DNA of 34,172 nucleotides. Origin: an uncultured Bacilli bacterium. GTDB lineage: Bacteria; Bacillota_I; Bacilli_A; RFN20; CAG-288. The stretch spans positions 1 through 34,172 of the forward strand of contig CAKVBX010000014.1 in assembly GCA_934725685.1 (NCBI GenBank), in the 5' to 3' direction. Shown one piece after another: positions 15,643 through 23,244 of the stretch; the stretch's first letter is position 1; the number at the start of each line of letters is the position of its first letter. The position numbers were made by a program, and so were the translations under genes. The notes beneath the pieces were generated by a model. It did not search any database. It worked only from the letters and a program-made list of their open reading frames with translations, and was not told the DNA's origin.

Positions 15643-16464
15643 CTACTTTCCGACGACCTGTTTCACAGCACAGGAGCCGATGGAAACATCATTGGCGGAT
15701 TTCTCCTCTTTCGCAATCTTGATGCCGTACTCCTTTTGCAGGAAGGAATAGCCTTCCTTGGAAATGCGTTTGGCTAAGCCGGCATCCCCTTCGAGGGCGA
15801 TTCTGCCGTTAACCATGACCGCCGTACGATTGACATGGACAAGGTCATAGAGTCTATCATAATGGGAAATGATGAGGAAGGTCGTTCCTTTTGCCTTAAG
15901 TTCGTTGATGACGTCCGAGATGACATTGAGGGCATCGACATCGAGACCAGAGTCGATTTCGTCAATCAGAGCGAGGGTCGGAGAGAGAAGAACCATCTGA
16001 AGTATTTCGTTTCGTTTCTTCTCGCCGCCAGAATAGCCTTCGTTGAGATGGCGGCTCGCCATATCGGAATCGAGGTCGACTTTTTCATAGGCCGCCGTCG
16101 TCTCACGATAGAACTTGAGCATGGAAATCGGCTTCTCGCTTCTGGCGTAGAGCATGGCACGGAAGAAATCCATGGTGACGACACCAGGGACATCCGGCGG
16201 ATTTTGGAACGCCATGAAAATACCCTTCTTGCTCCGCTCATCGGTGGAAAGACTCAGAAGATCTTCCCCGTCCAGATTGATGGTACCGGCAGTGACCTTG
16301 TATCTCGGATTGCCCATGAGAACATTGAGAAGCGTAGATTTTCCGTGACCGTTCGGTCCCAAAAGAGCAATGCAATCGCCGTGATTGACCGTGAGGGAGG
16401 CATCCGATAAAATCGGATTGCCTTCGACTTCACACGCAATATGAGAAATGACCAATTTATCCAT
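15643..16464 (-). CDS. sufC: Fe-S assembly ATPase SufC
   Basis: SufC is an ABC-type ATPase that is soluble rather than membrane-bound; it drives rearrangement of the SufB-SufD scaffold. The 273-aa protein has Walker A GPNGHGKST at 36-44, the signature YSGGEKKRNE and Walker B LALIDEIDSGLD. The family usually ends near 250 aa, so a C-terminal tail of about 20 residues (KEEKSANDVSIGSCAVKQ) is extra and includes a Cys. The ATG at 16464 follows AAGGAGGT with 5-nt spacing, the strongest ribosome site of the operon. It is the first gene of sufCDSUB-mnmG. Confidence 0.95.
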   Translation of the reverse strand: MDKLVISHIACEVEGNPILSDASLTVNHGDCIALLGPNGHGKSTLLNVLMGNPRYKVTAGTINLDGEDLLSLSTDERSKKGIFMAFQNPPDVPGVVTMDFFRAMLYARSEKPISMLKFYRETTAAYEKVDLDSDMASRHLNEGYSGGEKKRNEILQMVLLSPTLALIDEIDSGLDVDALNVISDVINELKAKGTTFLIISHYDRLYDLVHVNRTAVMVNGRIALEGDAGLAKRISKEGYSFLQKEYGIKIAKEEKSANDVSIGSCAVKQVVGK

Positions 16465-16491
16465 AACAACCTCCTTCAAAAGATAAACATC

Positions 16492-16534
16492 AGCTATCGA
16501 ACAATAGCTATAGTATTTTATTAGTTATCTAATA
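16492..16534 (-). repeat. Two inverted repeats at the suf promoter
   Basis: The first repeat, TATTAG/CTAATA at 16519-16534, lies between the promoter hexamers. The second, AGCTAT-6 nt-ATAGCT at 16492-16509, covers the expected RNA start near 16508. Either could bind a regulator, and the second could also fold at the 5' end of the mRNA. No regulator gene of the Rrf2/IscR or SufR type is present in the window. Confidence 0.5.
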
Positions 16535-16543
16535 TTTGAGCAA
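16515..16543 (-). promoter_or_regulatory. Promoter of the suf-mnmG operon
   Basis: On the minus strand TTGCTC (16543-16538) and TAAAAT (16520-16515) are spaced 17 bp. An inverted repeat, TATTAG-4 nt-CTAATA (16519-16534), fills the spacer and touches the -10. Confidence 0.65.
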
Positions 16544-16604
16544 CTGAAACGATAACAAAAATGAGTTTTCGGGCAAAAAAAACAAATCAAAAAGAATTCG
16601 TCAA

Positions 16605-16654
16605 AAAAGGAAAAGCCGCCCGGATTCTTCCGGAAAAGGAAGGATTGGGCGGCT
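16605..16654 (-). terminator. Terminator after the HIT gene
   Basis: AGCCGCCC (16654-16647) pairs with GGGCGGCT (16621-16614), with an inner TTCC/GGAA pairing, and is followed on the minus strand by TTTTCC and six T. It lies between the HIT stop and the suf promoter. Confidence 0.85.
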
Positions 16655-16660
16655 ATAGTA

Positions 16661-17080
16661 TCACATACCCTTCTTGATGGAAGTGACGACGTTTTCCATT
16701 TCACCGTCGGTAAGCTGACGGGGCGGGAATTCCAGTTTCAGTCCGTCATCATCATAACGCGGAATGACGTGGATGTGGAAATGGTTCACCGTCTGACCAG
16801 CAGAGCGCCCGCAGTTAGTGATGACATTGCATCCTGTCGCACCGAGCTGACTGATCTGAGCCTGTGCAATAAGCTGGGCCACTTCGAAAGCATGGTCAAG
16901 GATGTTCTTCGGGCAGGTCGTAATGGCAGTAAAGTGTTCCTTCGGCAAGACGAGCGTATGGCCCCTACTTGCTGGATTCACATCGAGAAATGCGATGATT
17001 TCGTTATCTTCATAGACTTTGTAGCAAGGGATTGTGCCATTAGCGATTTTACAAAATATACAGGAAGTGTCTTTATTCAT
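16661..17080 (-). CDS. HIT-family nucleotide hydrolase
   Basis: This is a histidine-triad protein that probably hydrolyses nucleoside phosphoramidates or related AMP conjugates in the cytosol. The 139-aa protein has the family pattern: CIFCKI at the N-terminus, RGHTLVLPKEHF mid-protein and the triad H100-F-H102-I-H104 after GQTVNH. Length and layout match the HinT/Hit group. GAGGT lies close upstream of the ATG at 17080. A strong terminator (17098-17124) separates it from the lipoprotein gene upstream, so it is expressed either by read-through or from a promoter I could not identify. In Bacilli, hit genes often lie near prsA, as here. Confidence 0.93.
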   Translation of the reverse strand: MNKDTSCIFCKIANGTIPCYKVYEDNEIIAFLDVNPASRGHTLVLPKEHFTAITTCPKNILDHAFEVAQLIAQAQISQLGATGCNVITNCGRSAGQTVNHFHIHVIPRYDDDGLKLEFPPRQLTDGEMENVVTSIKKGM

Positions 17081-17097
17081 TTCAGTTACCTCTTTTA

Positions 17098-17124
17098 CAA
17101 AAAGAGAAGGCCGAAGCCTTCTCT
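17098..17124 (-). terminator. Terminator after the second lipoprotein gene
   Basis: AGAGAAGGC and GCCTTCTCT form a perfect 9-bp stem closed by a stable TTCG tetraloop on the minus strand (17124-17103), followed by five T. It begins about 15 nt after the stop at 17140. Confidence 0.93.
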
Positions 17125-17139
17125 AAAATCGACGGTTGA

Positions 17140-18801
17140 TTACTTCTTGAGAACGATCTTCTCTTCGTCGCTGTACGGATTGTCCTTCTTGAAAACATCC
17201 TTATAGTTGGACTTGATGTATTCGAGGAAGTCCTCGTCAGAATACTTGACATCGGTACGGCTGAGCCAGTAGACGATAGAGTTGGTCTTATAGGATCCGG
17301 TGGTGGACATCGTATAAGCGACTTCACGGGCAATCTGTTCCTTCTTCTCATCGGTATCATAGATGGAAGAGGTATTGGTCTTGGAAAGTGCGGAAGCGGA
17401 GACGACATCGAGAATACGGGTCAAATAATAGGTCTTGGATGAAGAATCATAATAGAAGAGATTGTCGTTGGAATCAGAGAGGGTATCGCTAGTCGTAAGA
17501 TAACGATAGCCATCTTTTCCGTAGACGGTGATGTCTCTTCTGTTGTTGACGCCTTCCTCAGCATCCTTCTTCATGAGATCGACCGTGGCTTTGTCCGTGG
17601 CGATTCTAGGGGAGAAGATACGGGAGGAAAGATCACTCGGGATGGAGGAGATACCGCTGGAGGAGAGGTAGATACCTTCGGTGACAAGATTCTTCGACGC
17701 GATATCATCGATGGCCTTTCTCACGCCGGTTTTATAGTCATAGGCATAGGAGCCGGTATAAGTGGATTCGAGAGAAGTATCAACCTGGTGGATATTGTTG
17801 CGGCCATCTTCGAGCTTCTTCTCATCAGCAAGAACCTTGCCGAGAAGGGTTCCGGAAGAAGTAGCATCCTGAGAAGCATCACTCGGAAGAATGTCGTTGT
17901 CTCTGAGCCACTGTTCTTCATCGGCAGAGAGAACGATTTCACTTCCGTAACGGTTGGCCTGGACAGAATCGGCCTTGCTCTTGGTGATACCCTTCCAAAG
18001 TCTGGAGAGAACACTGAAGTCGCTGTCCTTCTTGTCGCCCATAATGTAATCCTCGATATAGGCGTTGAGAAGTTTCTTGGCATCGCCGGGTTCATCGCTT
18101 CTGTCAGTGAGGGCGATGACCTGAACTTTACGGGCATTGGAGTTACCGATGGAAGCGTAGGACTTCTGATAGATATACTCAGCCGTGAGGTAGTTGATCT
18201 TCATATCATCGAAGAGTTCCTTCTCCATATAACTCTTGTAATTGTCGTTGTTGGAGAAGATGTCGGCATACTTGAGTTCCGGAGTGAGAAGCTTGCCGGA
18301 ATCGCTGATGGAGGCAAGGTCGAAATTCAGATAGTAATAAGTCTCGTTGAGAAACTTAGCATACTTGCTTTCGTAAAAGAGATTGTCTTTGGAATAACTT
18401 CCGCCCTTGGCAGTGGTAGTCATGCTCTCCTTGGCACGATAAGAAAGGTTGTCATCGCTCAGGGAAGCAATGGTGTCCATGGCATCGGCAACGGAATTCT
18501 TGTTGTAATCCTTCTTGATGGAATAGACATTTGTTCCGGTACCGTTGGTATAGTCATGGGCAACTTCAGCGACATCGAGAAGAATCTGGTTGACCGCCTT
18601 CTGATAGATATCGCTGGAAGAAGAAACGGACTGATAATAATGACGGAAGTCATTTTCATAAGCATCCTTCTGATCGATGTTCGTAAAAATCTGATCGGCA
18701 TAGTCGGTCGGATATTTGACTTCATCAGAATCGCAGCCGACAAGGGCAAGAACGGAAACGGCTAATAAGCAAAGGGATTTGATTTTTTTACTTTTCAACA
18801 T
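17140..18801 (-). CDS. PrsA/SurA-like lipoprotein, divergent
   Basis: This is a large predicted extracellular lipoprotein of 553 aa. The signal peptide ends in LVGC, with the lipidated Cys at residue 23, followed by an acidic, Ser/Asp/Tyr-rich mature part. It resembles the upstream 674-aa protein in its opening (VKYPTDYADQIFTNI and a helical SurA-N-like stretch), so the two look like diverged paralogs. I cannot see a clear parvulin motif in it; a segment starting ARKVQVIAL may be a degenerate trace. The ATG at 18801 has GGAG about 10 nt upstream and lies 14 nt inside the preceding gene. A chaperone role in folding exported proteins is an inference from the pairing. Confidence 0.75.
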   Translation of the reverse strand: MLKSKKIKSLCLLAVSVLALVGCDSDEVKYPTDYADQIFTNIDQKDAYENDFRHYYQSVSSSSDIYQKAVNQILLDVAEVAHDYTNGTGTNVYSIKKDYNKNSVADAMDTIASLSDDNLSYRAKESMTTTAKGGSYSKDNLFYESKYAKFLNETYYYLNFDLASISDSGKLLTPELKYADIFSNNDNYKSYMEKELFDDMKINYLTAEYIYQKSYASIGNSNARKVQVIALTDRSDEPGDAKKLLNAYIEDYIMGDKKDSDFSVLSRLWKGITKSKADSVQANRYGSEIVLSADEEQWLRDNDILPSDASQDATSSGTLLGKVLADEKKLEDGRNNIHQVDTSLESTYTGSYAYDYKTGVRKAIDDIASKNLVTEGIYLSSSGISSIPSDLSSRIFSPRIATDKATVDLMKKDAEEGVNNRRDITVYGKDGYRYLTTSDTLSDSNDNLFYYDSSSKTYYLTRILDVVSASALSKTNTSSIYDTDEKKEQIAREVAYTMSTTGSYKTNSIVYWLSRTDVKYSDEDFLEYIKSNYKDVFKKDNPYSDEEKIVLKK

Positions 18802-20812
18802 GGCAGAGACTCTCCTTTCCTTCGAAGCTTCCGCCTTCAAAGGCAGAAATACAAACCTGAGGAATAATGCCACGAGGAGAGACATCTTCCTGGATGGCAA
18901 GCTTCTGGATGTAGGTTTCCCAGCTTTCGTCTAACGAATCATCTGCGCTGAGAGACGTAGAATTACGGGTCGTATTGATATACTGCTCGATAATCTTGGC
19001 ATAATCGGCGCCGATGACATCATCGAACTTCTTGTTGGTGTTCTTCTCATACTGAGCCTTGTTATTCTCATAGAGGGAGAACTCAATGTTGGAGTCGGCT
19101 TTCTTGATGGATTTGTAGAGAGCATCTCTACGGGTGTTGTAAGTCGTGTTGGAGTTAACATCCGTCGTGACGTAGTTAATGAAGGAAGCATTCTCAGCAT
19201 AGCTGTCGCTGCTGGCAGATGTCTTATCGGCTGTTGCGGAAGGAATATTGGTACGATAGTACTCATATTTCGTTTCGGCATTGACAAACGGATTATTGTT
19301 GACGACGATGAAGTGAATTCCCTGATAGCTGGAAGAACCGCCACGGACAATGATAACCGGGTTCTTCGTTCCGTCATCCTTTTCAACGAGAATCTTCTTG
19401 GAACCGGCAATCTTGGTGTATTCGGAACGGCCGGTGCCTTCATTATAGGTATAGCCAATCAGGTTCTCGGAAATGCCGTCGATAGTCTGGAATTTGTTCT
19501 CATCGATACGGTCGAGCTGTCCCTTGACATAGAGGTATTCATCATACTTCTTCGGAAGGGCTTCCGCGACATCGGACGGTTTCGTCCAGGCGCTGGCATC
19601 GATACCGGCAGTCTGGGCGACTTGCTTGGCTTCAGCGAGGAAGGAAGCATCATACTCGGCGGAATCATCATACATGAAGTTGACACCGTGATAATTGAAG
19701 AAGTTATTGAAAAGGATGTTCCTAGGATACTGGGCTTCCTGCGCATAATCGACCTTGGTATTGTCGGTCATGTTCTTTTCGGTGTCAGAAAGGTAGCCGA
19801 GGGTGATGGCCTTGGAGAACGGAATGCCGAAGGCTTCGCTCTTGCCGATGGCGGTCGTGGCAATGGTATCCTTGACAGAGGTCTTGTTCGAATACGTGTA
19901 ATTGGACGTGCTGACTTCCTTTCCAGGAACTCTGAGAGACGCACGGACTTCATTGTTGATGTCAGCGGTCTTGGTTTCCGGATTGAGATAGGCATCGTAG
20001 GCATAAAGGCCGAGCTTGAATTCGTTGATATAGGAAGTGGTCTTCTCCATGGCAACCTGTTCGCTTCCGTCCGTAGAAGTGAAAAGCTCACCGTACTGTT
20101 TGGCAGAGCCTTCATCATCAGAGGCGATGAGGGCGATGGAGCCAAAGGAGTCGTTGGAAGCAAGCATTCTACTGACGTTGCCAATCTGTTTGGCATCATC
20201 AGAGGAAATCTTTCCGTTCCAGAGGCCTTCGCCGTCGCTGGAGGCATCGACCTTGATCAAGATGTGGCTGACATGGTACGGAGCCTGGTTGATGACATAC
20301 TTCTTGGTCATGTCCTCAGAGATGTAGTACTTATAGCTGGTATCCGTCGTGCCATCCGCATTGATATTGTAGTAGGAAGTGGAATTGGCGTCTTCCTGAG
20401 CTGCAGCGATGTACTTGTTTCTCAGTTCATCGATGTCGTCTACCTTTTCGCTTTCAAAGGTCTTTTCCATCTCTTCCTTGTAAGAAGTTCTGTTGGTTCT
20501 TGCGTTGGTCTTCCAGGTATTCTTCAGTTCGTTCATCTTGGAATCGACGGTCGCATTGATTGCGTCGGTCTTCTGAGTGACTAACTGAGCAAGAATGTTT
20601 TTAGCGACATTGTAGTAGGCCTGAGCAGATCCTTTCGTGGAATTCAATAAATCATAAATCTGCTTAAAGTCATAAGTCTTACCTCCGACCGTAACGATTT
20701 CGCCATCTTTCCACTTGTTGTTCGGATAGCTATACTCGTTATCGCAGGCGGTGAGACTGGCGATGCACAAGAGTGACATTGCCAAAGTCAGAGTACGTTT
20801 GCCTTTCTTCAT
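18788..20812 (-). CDS. PrsA-like peptidyl-prolyl isomerase lipoprotein
   Basis: This is a predicted membrane-anchored foldase for secreted proteins. The 674-aa precursor has a Lys-rich signal peptide with lipobox LTAC (Cys23). A long helical region follows (about 60-145). A parvulin-like block then begins YHVSHILIKVD (179-189) and continues with SFGSIALIASDDEGSAKQYGELF, matching the PrsA pattern of SHILV followed by F..LA...S.D.GSA..GG.L. The protein is about twice the usual PrsA length; the C-terminal half has no domain I recognise. The ATG at 20812 is preceded by GAGGAGG. The tail carries Cys residues and overlaps the next gene by 14 nt. It is the first gene of the pair. Confidence 0.8.
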   Translation of the reverse strand: MKKGKRTLTLAMSLLCIASLTACDNEYSYPNNKWKDGEIVTVGGKTYDFKQIYDLLNSTKGSAQAYYNVAKNILAQLVTQKTDAINATVDSKMNELKNTWKTNARTNRTSYKEEMEKTFESEKVDDIDELRNKYIAAAQEDANSTSYYNINADGTTDTSYKYYISEDMTKKYVINQAPYHVSHILIKVDASSDGEGLWNGKISSDDAKQIGNVSRMLASNDSFGSIALIASDDEGSAKQYGELFTSTDGSEQVAMEKTTSYINEFKLGLYAYDAYLNPETKTADINNEVRASLRVPGKEVSTSNYTYSNKTSVKDTIATTAIGKSEAFGIPFSKAITLGYLSDTEKNMTDNTKVDYAQEAQYPRNILFNNFFNYHGVNFMYDDSAEYDASFLAEAKQVAQTAGIDASAWTKPSDVAEALPKKYDEYLYVKGQLDRIDENKFQTIDGISENLIGYTYNEGTGRSEYTKIAGSKKILVEKDDGTKNPVIIVRGGSSSYQGIHFIVVNNNPFVNAETKYEYYRTNIPSATADKTSASSDSYAENASFINYVTTDVNSNTTYNTRRDALYKSIKKADSNIEFSLYENNKAQYEKNTNKKFDDVIGADYAKIIEQYINTTRNSTSLSADDSLDESWETYIQKLAIQEDVSPRGIIPQVCISAFEGGSFEGKESLCHVEK

Positions 20813-20862
20813 AAGAGTCCTCCTCATTGAAAATAAAATCGCACACAAAGACAACTTCAACT

Positions 20863-20891
20863 AATATAGTTGTTTCCCGCCTCATTTTCAA
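20863..20891 (-). promoter_or_regulatory. Promoter of the lipoprotein pair
   Basis: On the minus strand TTGAAA (20891-20886) and TATATT (20868-20863) are 17 bp apart. CAACT-5 nt-AGTTG is an inverted repeat covering the -10, a possible operator. Confidence 0.75.
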
Positions 20892-20907
20892 GGAAAACAA
20901 GTCAGGT

Positions 20908-20924
20908 GATATATATTATATATC
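20908..20924. repeat. 17-bp AT-only palindrome between divergent units
   Basis: GATATATATTATATATC is a perfect odd palindrome about midway between the prsA-like promoter and the parA start. A second inverted repeat, CACTTTTTC with GAAAAAGTG about 21 nt later, follows at about 20934-20972. These may be regulator sites or easily melted DNA. Neither matches the parS consensus. Confidence 0.5.
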
Positions 20925-21010
20925 CATATGCGCCACTTTTTCGCATAAAATCTTTCCAAATCGGAAAAAGTGCCCTTTTCTGTAAGGGCTGCGATGAATT
21001 GCCTGCCGAA

Positions 21011-21021
21011 TATGGTAAAAT
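21011..21021 (+). promoter_or_regulatory. Extended -10 promoter of parA
   Basis: TATGGTAAAAT (21011-21021) is an extended -10 element (TGG before TAAAAT) with no good -35. Transcription would start about 7 nt after the hexamer, at or next to the A of the parA ATG at 21028, and there is no ribosome-binding site upstream. This points to a leaderless mRNA. Confidence 0.5.
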
Positions 21022-21027
21022 CATGAT

Positions 21028-21822
21028 ATGACTGAAATCATCGCCATCACAAACCAGAAGGGAGGAGTCGGCAAAACGACGACCGCCTACAATCTCGCCG
21101 CCTCACTCGCCCATTACAACAAACGGGTCCTTTTGGTTGACATGGATCCGCAGGGAAACTGTTCCCAGGCCCTCGGTATCGACCCGACTCTCTCCAAACG
21201 GACTATGAGCGAACTGCTTTTGGGAAAGAGTGACCTCCGTCACTGCATCCGCAAAACGAATTTTGACAATATCTCGATTCTTTCTGCCAATCTCACCCTG
21301 GCTATGGTAGAGAGCAATCTTCTGACGCAGGGAAAGAGCTCAACCAAACTATTACGGGAAATCCTCTCCCGCAAGGAAATCAACCTTTTCGACTACGTTC
21401 TCATCGACACCCCGCCGTCTTTAGGTTTTCTTTCCCTCAATGCCCTCAACGCTGCCGATTCCATCCTTGTCCCCGTCCAGTGCGAATACTTTGCCTTGGA
21501 TGCCTTAGCCCAGCTTCTCTCCACCCTTTACAACGTACAGGAAAAGGATAACCGCTCCCTGAAAATCCTCGGCATCCTCATCACGATGTACGATCCCCGG
21601 ACCAAGCTATCCCTCGACATCACCAAGGAAATCAGGAACAACTTCAAGGACCACGTCTTCCTCACCTCCATTCCGAGAAATGTCTCCATCCCCGAAGCCA
21701 TCGCCAAGGGCATGCCCGTAAGTTATTTCCGGCCGCAGAGTGCCGGTTCTCTGAGTTATCTCGCTTTAGCGAGAGAGGTCATCGAACGTGTCAGCAACAA
21801 AAACAAAGGCGAACAGGACTGA
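21028..21822 (+). CDS. parA: Chromosome-partitioning ATPase ParA/Soj
   Basis: This deviant Walker-type ATPase works with ParB to segregate replication origins and to regulate initiation. The 264-aa protein is the normal Soj size. It has Walker A KGGVGKTT at residues 11-18, the DMDPQGN box at about 38-44 and VLIDTPPSLG (Walker B). The start at 21028 gives the canonical IIAITNQKGGVG opening, yet there is no Shine-Dalgarno, only a -10 element 6 nt upstream. Its 3' end overlaps parB by 35 nt. The closeness of mnmG (about 9 kb) recalls the mnmG-rsmG-soj-spo0J origin cluster of Bacillota, although dnaA, rnpA and DnaA boxes are not visible here. Confidence 0.95.
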   Translation: MTEIIAITNQKGGVGKTTTAYNLAASLAHYNKRVLLVDMDPQGNCSQALGIDPTLSKRTMSELLLGKSDLRHCIRKTNFDNISILSANLTLAMVESNLLTQGKSSTKLLREILSRKEINLFDYVLIDTPPSLGFLSLNALNAADSILVPVQCEYFALDALAQLLSTLYNVQEKDNRSLKILGILITMYDPRTKLSLDITKEIRNNFKDHVFLTSIPRNVSIPEAIAKGMPVSYFRPQSAGSLSYLALAREVIERVSNKNKGEQD

Positions 21823-22591
21823 TTTAAACAGTCTCGTCAGGAAATATCAGCGTTTTTCTGTTGTCGATGAAATTGAACAGAATCTTTTGGGTATCTCCGA
21901 AACCAAGGTCAACATCGAAGAGCTTTATCTGAGCAATCTCTTCTCCGAAGCAAACTATGACCTGAACTGTTATCGTTCCCTAGAGGATTCCTTAAGGAAC
22001 GACGGATTCTTTGTTCCCCTCATTGTCGTCAGAAGAGACAAGGGATATGAAATCATCAATGGTGTGAAACGTTTTCTTTTGGCAAAAAGAATTGGATTCA
22101 GTGAACTGCCGATTGTCAAGGCGGATCTCGAGGAAGAAAGAAAAATCACCTATATCCTTCAGAACATTCAGGAGGAAGGAGACAGCGCCTTAGTCAAGAC
22201 CTATGCCTTTTCCATCCTGAAACAAAAGTACGGATATTCCGAGGAGAAGCTGGCAAGTCTCGCTTCCTGCTCCGTCTCCCAGGTCAAGAATCTGCTCCGC
22301 CTTGAGACGCTTCCCGATTTCCTGAAAAACGGCATCCGTTCCTACGAACTCTCCTATTCGGAAGCACGTTCCCTTCTCAACCTTCCGGTGGAAAAGCAGA
22401 AGGAACTCTACGGGAAAATCAGAAAAGGAGTCGTCTCCGTCCGTGATTTGGAAAAAGAAAAAAGGTCCTTTTCCGGAAACGGAAGAAAGACCAAAGTGGT
22501 AAAGAACGGAAACAGAATCACCATCACCTTCGAAAATGAAGAGGAAGCGAAGAGAAACTATCCTAGAGTGCTCCGCTTCTTTTCCGACTGA
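21788..22591 (+). CDS. parB: Divergent ParB/Spo0J-family protein
   Basis: This is the partner of ParA and probably a DNA-binding partition protein. The 267-aa sequence has a ParB/Srx-like N-terminal domain (YRSLEDSLRNDGFFVPLIVVRR, then YEIINGVKRFLLAK), a helix-turn-helix around 150-170 (GYSEEKLASLASCSVSQVKNLL) and a basic C-terminal domain. The Arg patch that binds CTP, usually GERR, reads GVKR at 92-95, and the following ENIQRxDL motif reads LQNIQEEGDS, so CTP switching may be altered. The start codon is GTG at 21788, with AGAGGT about 9 nt upstream, inside parA. Its 3' end overlaps the convergent queH by 34 bp. Confidence 0.85.
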   Translation: MSATKTKANRTDLNSLVRKYQRFSVVDEIEQNLLGISETKVNIEELYLSNLFSEANYDLNCYRSLEDSLRNDGFFVPLIVVRRDKGYEIINGVKRFLLAKRIGFSELPIVKADLEEERKITYILQNIQEEGDSALVKTYAFSILKQKYGYSEEKLASLASCSVSQVKNLLRLETLPDFLKNGIRSYELSYSEARSLLNLPVEKQKELYGKIRKGVVSVRDLEKEKRSFSGNGRKTKVVKNGNRITITFENEEEAKRNYPRVLRFFSD

Positions 22592-23244
22592 CGTTTCTTT
22601 TCTTCTTCCCTCTCGAGAAGTGAGGGAAGGCATCCGCAATAATCCTGACGATACAGCCCATACTCTCTGCTTAGGAGAATCCCTTTGAGCATGCCGTCAT
22701 TTTTCTTGAAATCAGAATAGAGATATTTCGTCCCAGGATAACGGAGTGACATCTTTTCGGCAATCTCGTTGAGCTCCCGGCTCGGTTTCTTGCAGGAGAC
22801 CGTCATGACGGTCGTGAAATAATCGAAATGATGCTGATAGGCATATTCGTAGGCGAGTCCCATCCGATAGCTGTGGCAGGCGAGACACATACTGCCGCCC
22901 TCATGGTCCTCGCTCCGTTTTTCGAACGCCTTCTGATAACGGAGAAAATCCTCTTCGTTGACAACAAGAGGAATCTCGATTCCCTGGTCTTTTGCGTACC
23001 TCATAAGAAAATCCTTCAGTGTCGCAAGACGCTTCTGATATTCCGCGACCGGATAGATGTTCGGATTGAAGAAACCGACCGTCACCTTAAAATGACGGAT
23101 CAGAATGGAGAGAGGATACGTAAGACAGGGTCCACAGCAGGCATGAAGAAAAAGAGAGGGTTTCTCTCCTTTTTCATCAACCTCACTCACCTCTTTTTCA
23201 TAAAGGCGCTGATAATAGTCCCGTCGCTGTCTGTCGTCTCTCAT
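22558..23244 (-). CDS. queH: Epoxyqueuosine reductase QueH
   Basis: QueH carries out the last step of queuosine synthesis on tRNA, reducing epoxyqueuosine with a Fe-S cluster; it replaces the cobalamin-dependent QueG. The 228-aa protein shows the family motifs: HACCGPC at 34-40, FFNPNIYPVAEYQKR, the MCLACHSYR pair and YRQDYCGC near the C-terminus, followed by a charged Lys/Glu tail. The ATG shares ATGA with the queA stop and has no strong ribosome site of its own, so it is coupled. It ends inside the 3' end of parB on the opposite strand. The cluster it needs could come from the suf system encoded nearby. Confidence 0.93.
   Translation of the reverse strand: MRDDRQRRDYYQRLYEKEVSEVDEKGEKPSLFLHACCGPCLTYPLSILIRHFKVTVGFFNPNIYPVAEYQKRLATLKDFLMRYAKDQGIEIPLVVNEEDFLRYQKAFEKRSEDHEGGSMCLACHSYRMGLAYEYAYQHHFDYFTTVMTVSCKKPSRELNEIAEKMSLRYPGTKYLYSDFKKNDGMLKGILLSREYGLYRQDYCGCLPSLLEREEEKKRQSEKKRSTLG

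Noticed and set aside
19313..20584. 423-codon open frame antisense to the 674-aa lipoprotein
   Set aside because: Ile/Gly/Val-rich shadow without signal, motif or ribosome site; the lipoprotein has a lipobox, promoter and Shine-Dalgarno.
20813..21027. parS site or replication origin next to parAB
   Set aside because: No sequence resembling the parS consensus and no cluster of DnaA boxes was seen; dnaA, dnaN and rnpA are absent.
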